5,458 bases of DNA from Cyanobacteria bacterium T3Sed10_344R1 (GTDB lineage: Bacteria; Cyanobacteriota; Cyanobacteriia; Phormidesmidales; Phormidesmidaceae): contig PXDR01000273.1 in the NCBI GenBank assembly GCA_003566335.1, positions 1 through 5,458 of the forward strand, read 5' to 3'. Shown one piece after another: positions 1-4,678 of this stretch (position 1 is the stretch's first letter; each line of letters begins with the position of its first letter). The position numbers and the translations under genes are program-made. Below the pieces are notes generated by a model, which searched no databases, had not been told where the DNA came from, and saw only the letters and a list, made by a program, of their open reading frames with translations.

Positions 1-390
1 TAACGGGGCAGGGCAGGGGGGAAATGCCCTCGCTGAGCCTGGCGATCGCAGCATTAAACCGCATTAGCCTCTATTTACTTGAATCCGTTTGAGCCCGTAT
101 GCACTTTGTACTTTTCTAAGGCCCGCCCCCGGATTCGCCAGGGTTTGTCCCAGCGTTAGCTGAGGATTCTGCCCCAGAAACAGGCTCCAGAAACCGGGAT
201 GATCGGGTTTTTAGCATCTGGGCCAGTATCGGTAAAAATCCACGTTAAGATGCCTATGGACAGTTGTCCTGCTCGATTTTTCGGAGGTTTGGGGAGTTTT
301 TCCTGGACTGGCTCGGAATTTTGTCAAGAGCAGTACAGTTTGTTTCTGATTTTTTGCACCTGTGAACTGCACCTGTGAACCTGCGCACTT
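1..390. other. Non-coding region upstream of ndhB
   Basis: I find no convincing gene in these 390 bases. At the left edge a 6-bp inverted repeat (AGGGCA at 10-15, TGCCCT at 25-30) flanks a G-run. A direct repeat CCAGAAAC occurs at 174-181 and 187-194. At 191-212 a weak AAACC/GGTTT hairpin is followed by five T, which could be a poor terminator for a gene lying to the left. A 5-2-5 inverted repeat (GGACA-GT-TGTCC) lies at 258-269. A weak promoter-like pair, TTGTCA at 321-326 and TCTGAT at 345-350 with an 18-bp spacer, is the best candidate for ndhB transcription, but it matches consensus poorly. Nothing resembling a tRNA or known small RNA was seen. Confidence 0.6.
355..380 (+). repeat. 13-bp tandem duplication immediately before ndhB
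   Basis: TGCACCTGTGAAC is present twice, back to back and identical, at 355-367 and 368-380, followed by a degraded partial copy (CTGCGCAC, 381-388). The second copy ends 10 bases before the ATG at 391, so the duplication occupies the position where a ribosome binding site would lie. No Shine-Dalgarno-like purine stretch is visible there. It may be a neutral slippage product or may affect initiation. Confidence 0.85.
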
Positions 391-1980
391 ATGGATGTTG
401 TTAGTCTGAGTCAGCAGCTTAATGTGGGCCGCATCCTTCCGGAAGGGGTGGTCATTCTCACGTTGTTGGTGATTTTAGTTGGCGATTTAATTGTGGGGCG
501 CAAGTCCTCTCGCTGGACGCCTTATGTGGCGATCGCAGGGGTTTTGGCAGCCACAGGCACTCTGGTGCTGCAGTGGGACACAGGGGAAGCAATTACATTT
601 CTAGGCAGTTTCAATACTGATCCCCTGAGTATTGTGTTTCGCGGCATCATTTTGCTGTCGGCAGCGGCAACGGTGCCTATGGCGATTCGCTATGTCGAGC
701 AGTCTGGCACCTCCCTAGCGGAATTTCTCACCATTTTGCTGTCAGCCACCCTAGGCGGGATGTTCCTGGCGGGGGCAGACGAATTGGTGATGATTTTCGT
801 CGCCTTAGAAACCCTGAGTATTTCGTCCTATCTATTAACGGGCTACATGAAGCGGGATCCCCGCTCTAATGAAGCAGCCCTGAAGTATTTGTTGATTGGC
901 GCAGCCAGTTCAGCTATTTCCCTCTACGGCATTTCCCTGCTGTATGGCTTGTCGGGTGGAGAAACGAAGTTGAGTGCGATCGCAACCCAGATCGTGGCTG
1001 ACGGCACCGATGCCCCGATTGGCCTGGTGATTGCCCTGGTGTTTGTGATTGCCGGTATCGCCTTCAAAATTGCGGCAGTGCCCTTCCACCAATGGACGCC
1101 CGACGTCTACGAAGGGTCACCCACTCCGGTCGTTGCCTTTCTTTCCGTGGGTTCCAAGGCCGCTGGGTTTGCCCTGGCAATTCGCCTGTTGGTCACCGCC
1201 TTCCCGCTGGTGTCAGAACAGTGGCGCTTTGTCTTCACCGCCCTAGCGATTCTCAGCATGATTTTGGGGAACGTGGTAGCCCTTGCCCAAACCAGTATGA
1301 AGCGGATGCTGGCCTACTCGTCCATTGCCCAGGCGGGCTTTGTGATGATTGGCCTGATTATCGGCAGCGAAGCAGGTTACGCCAGCATGGTGTTCTACCT
1401 GTTTGTCTATCTGTTCATGAACCTGGGCGGCTTCACCTGCGTCATTCTGTTTGCCCTGCGCACCGGCACCGACCAAATCAGCGAGTACAGCGGCCTCTAT
1501 CAAAAAGATCCGCTGCTGACCCTGGGGCTAAGCATTTGCCTGCTGTCTCTTGGTGGGATTCCACCCTTGGCCGGGTTCTTCGGCAAGATCTATATTTTCT
1601 GGGCCGGTTGGCAGTCCGGCGCTTATGGCCTGGTGCTAGTAGGTCTAATTACCAGCGTCATCTCCATCTACTACTACATCCGCGTCGTCAAGATGATGGT
1701 GGTCAAAGAACCCCAGGAAATGTCGGACGCCGTGAAAAACTACCCCGAGATTCGCTGGAGTCTACCGGGTATGCGTCCCCTGCAAATTAGCTTGGTGATG
1801 GCCCTCGTCGCGACCTCCCTGGCTGGGGTACTGTCCAATCCCTTGTTCAACCTGGCGAATAGCTCCATTAGCCTGACCCCAGTGCTGCAATCCGCCATTT
1901 TGCGCCTAGAGACAGAGCGCGCCGCCGCCAAAGTTCCGGCACAATCCCCACCCCAAGCCAACGCCGCTGAAACCCTCTAG
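391..1980 (+). CDS. ndhB: NAD(P)H-quinone oxidoreductase subunit 2 (NdhB)
   Basis: NdhB is an antiporter-like proton-translocating subunit in the membrane arm of cyanobacterial NDH-1. This complex passes electrons from ferredoxin to plastoquinone in respiration, cyclic flow around photosystem I and CO2 uptake. The 529-residue product is highly hydrophobic, with about 14 predicted membrane helices. It carries the NuoN/NdhB family signatures: the TM5 glutamate (Glu140, ALETLSISSYL), the TM7 lysine (Lys226, AFKIAAVPFHQWTPDVYEG), the TM8 lysine (Lys256, VGSKAAGF) and the TM12 lysine (Lys399, GFFGKIYIF). Their spacing closely follows the proton-channel residues of E. coli NuoN. The N-terminus matches cyanobacterial NdhB (a short MDxxSL segment, then PEG and a first helix), which supports the ATG at 391 despite no visible Shine-Dalgarno sequence. 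The last 20 or so residues form an Ala/Pro-rich tail. It appears to be a single-gene unit ending at a strong terminator. Confidence 0.97.
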   Translation: MDVVSLSQQLNVGRILPEGVVILTLLVILVGDLIVGRKSSRWTPYVAIAGVLAATGTLVLQWDTGEAITFLGSFNTDPLSIVFRGIILLSAAATVPMAIRYVEQSGTSLAEFLTILLSATLGGMFLAGADELVMIFVALETLSISSYLLTGYMKRDPRSNEAALKYLLIGAASSAISLYGISLLYGLSGGETKLSAIATQIVADGTDAPIGLVIALVFVIAGIAFKIAAVPFHQWTPDVYEGSPTPVVAFLSVGSKAAGFALAIRLLVTAFPLVSEQWRFVFTALAILSMILGNVVALAQTSMKRMLAYSSIAQAGFVMIGLIIGSEAGYASMVFYLFVYLFMNLGGFTCVILFALRTGTDQISEYSGLYQKDPLLTLGLSICLLSLGGIPPLAGFFGKIYIFWAGWQSGAYGLVLVGLITSVISIYYYIRVVKMMVVKEPQEMSDAVKNYPEIRWSLPGMRPLQISLVMALVATSLAGVLSNPLFNLANSSISLTPVLQSAILRLETERAAAKVPAQSPPQANAAETL

Positions 1981-2010
1981 ATTCACCACTTAGCGCACCA
2001 TACTTCAACG

Positions 2011-2052
2011 GCCAATAGCCAACAGCCAACAGCCAACAGCCAACAGCCAATA
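2011..2052. repeat. Six-unit heptanucleotide tandem repeat (GCCAACA)n
   Basis: Six perfect 7-bp units lie in a row: GCCAATA, four copies of GCCAACA, then GCCAATA. The two outer units carry the same C-to-T variant, so the array is symmetric in composition. It begins 30 bases after the ndhB stop, and its last base is the first A of the terminator stem. It resembles the short tandemly repeated repetitive (STRR) heptamers described in filamentous cyanobacteria, although I cannot assign it to a named STRR family from memory. It is non-coding. Confidence 0.9.
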
Positions 2053-2085
2053 AAAAAGCGCCTGCTGCTACGCAGGCGCTTTTTT
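2052..2085. terminator. Bidirectional intrinsic terminator between ndhB and the amidase gene
   Basis: Perfect 14-bp arms (2052-2065 and 2072-2085) enclose a 6-base loop (TGCTAC). The GC-rich core GCGCCTGC/GCAGGCGC is flanked by six A on the left and six T on the right, so a stem followed by a U-run forms on either strand. It lies 71 bases after the ndhB stop and 16 bases beyond the stop of the converging amidase gene, and should terminate both transcripts. Confidence 0.95.
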
Positions 2086-2101
2086 ACTAACCATCCCAAC
2101 C

Positions 2102-3664
2102 CTATCGCCCTCGGGCGTAGCTAATAATCCCATCTGCGATCGCATCAGCAATCTGCATCCGGCTATTGGCATCCCGCAACAACACAATGTCTTCCCGTCC
2201 GGTCAAGAAGCCCACCTCAACCAGCACTGCAGGCATGGAGGTATTGCGCAGCACATAGAAGTTGGCTTGCTTTACCCCTCGGTCGCGGATATTCACCCGT
2301 TGGAGAATGCTGCTTTGGATGCTGCGGGCCAAGGCTTGGCTGCTAGCGCCGGAGTGGAAAAAGGTCTCTAGGCCGTTCACCTCTGGGCGGCTCATGCTGA
2401 TGGCGTTGGCGTGGATGCTAACGAACAGGTTTGACCGGGCTCGCTCTGCCGCCTGTACCCGAGGAGCAAGATCTAGGGTCTGATCCCCGGTGCGGGTCAT
2501 CACCACCGTGATGCCGTTGGCTTCTAGCCGCTGCTGCACCCGGCGGGAAATCTCAAGCACAACGCCTTTCTCCTGTAGACCGCCGATGCCGATCGCACCG
2601 GGGTCACGACCGCCATGGCCCGGGTCAATCGTCACCACGATACGACCTTGAGAAGGTGGCGGCACCTGGGGGCTAGGGCTAGGGGTAACGGCCAGGGCAC
2701 CGGTTTCCACCACTCGGGGGGAGAGCCCCGCCTGGGATAGGCGCTGCAGCAACTGCTGAGCCCGAGCCGATTCTTGAAACACCCCGGCTTGGACTACGGA
2801 CTGGCCGCTGACCAAGGTACGAAAGGCTCCAGATTCAACCGCGCGAACGCGGTTAAGGGTGTCAGCACCACTGATGGGCACAATCACCCGATAGGCGACC
2901 CCAGGCCGACTGCTGGCAATGGGCGCAGACGGTACAGGGGTTGGGGTGGGCGGCACGGCTGTGGGCGGTGCACTGGGACGGGAAATTGTCGGCGGACTGG
3001 GCCGAGACGGGGTCGAAGACGGCGTCGGGGTCGAAGGTGCAGATGGGGCCGGTCTTGCCGCCACCAGGGTATCCAGCGGCCCCTCATGACTTAAATACGT
3101 GTGGCCAAGCGCCTGACCTTCATAGACCCGTCGGGTCATTTTCCAGCCTGAGTTCAGCTGGATTTTAGTAAAGTCATTGGTCACGCCGTCAGTCCGGCCA
3201 ATTTCAATTTGCTGGCTGCTAGACCCTCGGCTGGGGAGCGCCACTAGGGCTAAGTGATTGCTGCGCTGCACCATCTGTAGCCGATACTCCATGCCTAGGT
3301 CGGTGTCGCCAACCCGCAGAGAGTAGCCGTTGCTGTCGGCACTGCGGCCACAGATGCCGGAAAAGTCGAAGTTCAGCAGCAGGGGTTCCACCACGGTCGG
3401 GGAACCACTCTGCTCTTGCCAGCACTGGCGCTGATCGGTGATTTGCTCCAGAATCATCAGCCGGAACCGTTCACCATCGCCCACAGGGGCTGCGATCGCA
3501 ATGATTCGATCTGGGTCAATTGGGCGCTGATCAAACTGAAATGCCTGGGCCGCAGTTGGCAGCAGGGCAAAACTACCGCTCAACGAAGCTGCGATCGCAG
3601 CTGTCTGAGCCAGATGCTTAAAAGCCAAATGCTTGAAAGCCAAACGCTTAAGAATAGAAGCCAT
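2102..3664 (-). CDS. Exported N-acetylmuramoyl-L-alanine amidase with DUF3747-like and SPOR-like domains
   Basis: This is a predicted zinc-dependent amidase that cuts the bond between N-acetylmuramic acid and L-alanine in peptidoglycan, acting in the periplasm during wall remodelling or cell separation. From the ATG at 3664 it has 520 residues. A signal peptide covers about 1-41 (basic start, hydrophobic core, AQA-F cleavage). A DUF3747-like domain covers about 43-203, with two cysteines (81, 105). A Pro/Ser/Thr linker covers about 205-252, and a SPOR-like segment about 256-325. Amidase_3 covers about 341-518 and keeps the zinc ligands His350 (DPGHGG), Glu365 (LQEKG) and His418 (SIHAN) and the catalytic Glu483 (LVEVGFL). 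The frame stays open to an ATG at 3703, but that start adds 13 residues ahead of the signal peptide, so 3664 is preferred. Neither start has a good ribosome binding site. AMIN domains, typical of cyanobacterial AmiC, are absent, so I give no amiC symbol. The amidase fold is certain; the DUF3747 and SPOR calls are from recall. Confidence 0.93.
   Translation of the reverse strand: MASILKRLAFKHLAFKHLAQTAAIAASLSGSFALLPTAAQAFQFDQRPIDPDRIIAIAAPVGDGERFRLMILEQITDQRQCWQEQSGSPTVVEPLLLNFDFSGICGRSADSNGYSLRVGDTDLGMEYRLQMVQRSNHLALVALPSRGSSSQQIEIGRTDGVTNDFTKIQLNSGWKMTRRVYEGQALGHTYLSHEGPLDTLVAARPAPSAPSTPTPSSTPSRPSPPTISRPSAPPTAVPPTPTPVPSAPIASSRPGVAYRVIVPISGADTLNRVRAVESGAFRTLVSGQSVVQAGVFQESARAQQLLQRLSQAGLSPRVVETGALAVTPSPSPQVPPPSQGRIVVTIDPGHGGRDPGAIGIGGLQEKGVVLEISRRVQQRLEANGITVVMTRTGDQTLDLAPRVQAAERARSNLFVSIHANAISMSRPEVNGLETFFHSGASSQALARSIQSSILQRVNIRDRGVKQANFYVLRNTSMPAVLVEVGFLTGREDIVLLRDANSRMQIADAIADGIISYARGR
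3610..3654 (-). repeat. Triple 15-bp repeat inside the amidase signal peptide
   Basis: Three adjacent 15-base units occur at 3610-3624, 3625-3639 and 3640-3654 (plus strand CCAGATGCTTAAAAG, CCAAATGCTTGAAAG, CCAAACGCTTAAGAA). They are in frame and encode the consecutive pentapeptides KRLAF, KHLAF and KHLAQ at the basic end of the signal peptide. Fifteen bases is a whole number of codons, so gain or loss of a unit would only change the length of the signal peptide n-region. Confidence 0.85.
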
Positions 3665-3795
3665 AGGTGTGTGTGTGGAGTCACAAGAAGCGTGGAGAAG
3701 CATCCCCCAACATCAACGTCTTCGGGGGGCCGACGCACCACCCTGTGAAGGCTGTAACAGTTTTGGAATTGTCCCATTACCAGAGCGACAGCAGG

Positions 3796-3834
3796 GGGAT
3801 CAATCGTCAAAACCGTGATCATAGAGTTGATCCC
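3796..3834. promoter_or_regulatory. Inverted repeat GGGATCAA-N23-TTGATCCC upstream of the amidase gene
   Basis: The two arms, GGGATCAA at 3796-3803 and TTGATCCC at 3827-3834, are perfect inverse complements 31 bp apart, about three helical turns. The spacer contains a further palindrome, TGATCA (3816-3821), so three GATC cores are present. On the minus strand the spacer also contains TATGAT, a possible -10 for the amidase gene about 155 bases before its start. It could be a dimeric operator or a leader hairpin. The symmetry is visible; the role is inferred. Confidence 0.4.
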
Positions 3835-3936
3835 AGCTTTCAATGAACGGTGAGTAGGATGACGCCGTTCCCGTGGATTCGGTTGCCGTGGCTCAATAAA
3901 TACCACTATCTGACTGACCTAAACGGCAGAATACCC

Positions 3937-3970
3937 AAAAAAAGGTCGCTCCCTTGCCAGGAACGACCTT
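3937..3970 (-). terminator. Intrinsic terminator of the small secreted-protein gene
   Basis: Read on the minus strand, an 11-bp stem (AAGGTCGTTCC paired with GGAGCGACCTT, one G-T wobble) closes a 7-base loop and runs directly into seven T in total. The arms are 3942-3952 and 3960-3970 on the plus strand. It lies about 100 bases downstream of the stop at 4068 and some 270 bases upstream of the amidase start, so the two minus-strand genes should be transcribed separately. The plus strand has no T-run after the stem. Confidence 0.92.
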
Positions 3971-4028
3971 AATCCGCTAAGGAAAGTTAGTTCAGTCAGG
4001 CAGCCAACCGATTCAGGCCACCCTTGCC

Positions 4029-4070
4029 GATCTAAAAAATCAAGCTCAAAAAAATCAAGCTCAAAAATCA
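4029..4070 (-). repeat. T-rich tandem repeat beginning at the stop codon of the small secreted protein
   Basis: On the minus strand three successive units start with TGA followed by a T-run: TGA-T5-GAGCT (4070-4058), TGA-T7-GAGCT (4057-4043) and TGA-T6-AGATC (4042-4029). The first TGA is the stop codon of the upstream gene. The lengths of 13, 15 and 14 bases differ only in the T-run, which suggests slippage after duplication. Confidence 0.75.
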
Positions 4071-4460
4071 GTAATTCAGCGGTCGAATGTTCAGATGCCG
4101 CACGGAATTTCGCTGTTGTCCGGGGCCAACCCGAATCACCCCCTGGGTGGGACGGTGGGGCGTGCGGTAAACCCGGTGAGGGCTACTGAAATGGGGCTGA
4201 CGGTGCAGCCGAGACGGGGCGGACTGCAGGTAAACGCCACTGTCTGGCCCCGTTTGGAAAATCACGGTGCGGCCCGAATGGCCGTGGGGATGAAAGCGTT
4301 GGCGAGTGGGTTGGCCGATCGTGACAGACAGACCGGGGGTGCTCACCTGCACGCCGCTGTTGATCACGACCGGATTTGCGATCGCCGGTAAGCTCAGCCC
4401 CAAGCTGGTGGCGGCAAAGGTGAGACCCGCAGCGGCGAGTTTTTGAGTGAAAGCCTTCAT
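4068..4460 (-). CDS. Small secreted Arg/His-rich protein of unknown function
   Basis: I do not recognise this 130-residue protein. It starts with a classical Sec signal peptide: MKAFTQK, a hydrophobic stretch to about residue 25, and cleavage expected at AIA-NP (after 28). The mature part of about 102 residues is strongly basic, with about a dozen Arg, 8 His (including an HPHGH cluster near 55-60), one acidic residue and no Cys. It begins with a short beta-like segment (VVINSGVQVSTPGLSVTIG) and continues as a Pro/His/Arg-rich, probably disordered tail ending in Tyr. The frame extends upstream to a TTG at 4526, but the added 22 residues would bury the signal peptide, so the ATG at 4460 is chosen; no Shine-Dalgarno sequence is evident. 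A terminator follows it, and it is divergent from the SLH-protein gene. Metal, polysaccharide or wall binding are possible guesses for such composition, none shown. Confidence 0.75.
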   Translation of the reverse strand: MKAFTQKLAAAGLTFAATSLGLSLPAIANPVVINSGVQVSTPGLSVTIGQPTRQRFHPHGHSGRTVIFQTGPDSGVYLQSAPSRLHRQPHFSSPHRVYRTPHRPTQGVIRVGPGQQRNSVRHLNIRPLNY

Positions 4461-4496
4461 GGCAGTTTTTTGGGGAAAGATCCGGAATGGATGGGG

Positions 4497-4524
4497 GATA
4501 ACCGTTTGATATTCCAGGGTTATC
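4497..4524. promoter_or_regulatory. Inverted repeat GATAACC-N14-GGTTATC in the divergent promoter region
   Basis: The perfect 7-bp arms at 4497-4503 and 4518-4524 have centres 21 bp apart, two helical turns, the usual geometry for a dimeric repressor site. It lies 37-64 bases upstream of the ATG of the small secreted protein. The related sequences GGATAAT (4605-4611) and GGATAAC (4652-4658) occur on the other side of the intergenic region, near the SLH-gene promoter. This may be a shared operator; it is inferred from symmetry and recurrence only. Confidence 0.4.
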
Positions 4525-4583
4525 AATGCACCGTAGCTCCAGCATAGCGGACGGGCTCAGCCAAACTGCCCGTGGGGAACAGA

Positions 4584-4611
4584 TTGCGATCGCAGCAATC
4601 TAAGGGATAAT
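4584..4611 (+). promoter_or_regulatory. Candidate sigma70-type promoter for the SLH-protein gene
   Basis: A -35-like TTGCGA (4584-4589) and a -10-like GATAAT (4606-4611, five of six consensus bases) are separated by 16 bp. A HIP1 palindrome and GATTGC/GCAATC inverted arms (4582-4600) overlap the -35 and spacer. Transcription would begin near 4618, at the first unit of the 11-bp repeat, leaving a 5' leader of about 60 bases. Confidence 0.45.
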
Positions 4612-4618
4612 CCGTTGA

Positions 4619-4651
4619 GCGAAATGAACGCGAAATGAACGCGAAATGAAC
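4619..4651 (+). repeat. Triple 11-bp repeat GCGAAATGAAC forming overlapping micro-ORFs
   Basis: Three identical 11-bp units occupy 4619-4629, 4630-4640 and 4641-4651, and GGATAACG follows. Each unit contains an ATG. The resulting micro-ORFs are ATG-AAC-GCG-AAA-TGA at 4624-4638, the same at 4635-4649, and ATG-AAC-GGA-TAA at 4646-4657. Each stop overlaps the next start (ATGA), and because 11 is not a multiple of three each lies in a different frame. No Shine-Dalgarno sequence precedes them. The array begins at about the predicted transcription start and ends 27 bases before the SLH-protein ATG. Confidence 0.85.
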
Positions 4652-4678
4652 GGATAACGACAGTGGCTAGGGTCAAAC

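Larger units (their letters stand above)
3665..4067. other. Intergenic region between the amidase gene and the small secreted-protein gene
   Basis: About 400 bases carry no convincing gene; reading frames here either overlap the amidase start in another frame or lack coding character. Next to the amidase ATG, on the minus strand, is an (AC)5 dinucleotide run (3667-3676) where a ribosome binding site would be expected. Further upstream is an 8-bp inverted repeat (3796-3834) with a TATGAT minus-strand hexamer (3818-3823) between its arms, a possible -10 element without a good -35. The minus-strand terminator of the next gene is at 3937-3970. A 7-bp inverted repeat, CTGACTG (3910-3916) and CAGTCAG (3993-3999), flanks that terminator. 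Confidence 0.6.

Noticed and set aside
4..21. G-run cluster as a possible G-quadruplex
   Set aside because: Only three separate runs (G4, G3, G6) are present; a four-tract structure would need an unlikely split of the last run.
1092..1790. A 232-codon open frame on the plus strand inside ndhB
   Set aside because: It lies wholly inside the well-supported ndhB in another frame, and its product is Arg/Pro/His-rich with no domain; it is a shadow of GC-rich coding DNA.
1868..2050. Minus-strand frame starting in the heptamer repeat (MAVGCWLLAVGYW...)
   Set aside because: Its N-terminus is only the translated repeat and the rest is antisense to the ndhB 3' end.
2011..2052. Heptamer array as a possible CRISPR
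   Set aside because: The units are contiguous 7-mers without spacers, and no cas genes are present.
2774..3094. Gly/Arg-rich plus-strand frame opposite the amidase linker
   Set aside because: It is the antisense of the Pro/Ser/Thr-rich linker; low-complexity composition explains the open frame.
3667..3683. Minus-strand ACTCCACACAC resembling the Yfr1 core ACTCCTCACAC
   Set aside because: It has one mismatch, no flanking stem-loops and lies directly before the amidase start codon; the CA-run explains the likeness.
3416..3748. 110-codon plus-strand frame opposite the amidase N-terminus
   Set aside because: It is antisense to the DUF3747-like and signal-peptide coding region, and it contains the translated 15-bp repeat (SQMLKSQMLESQTLK) only by chance.
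3580..3906. 108-codon minus-strand frame overlapping the amidase start
   Set aside because: It overlaps the amidase signal-peptide region in another frame, and its hydrophobic end is the frameshifted signal peptide; no domain or start signal.
4183..4545. 120-codon minus-strand frame overlapping the small secreted-protein gene
   Set aside because: It is a different frame of the same strand without a signal peptide or domain; the 4068-4460 frame has a textbook signal peptide and a terminator downstream.
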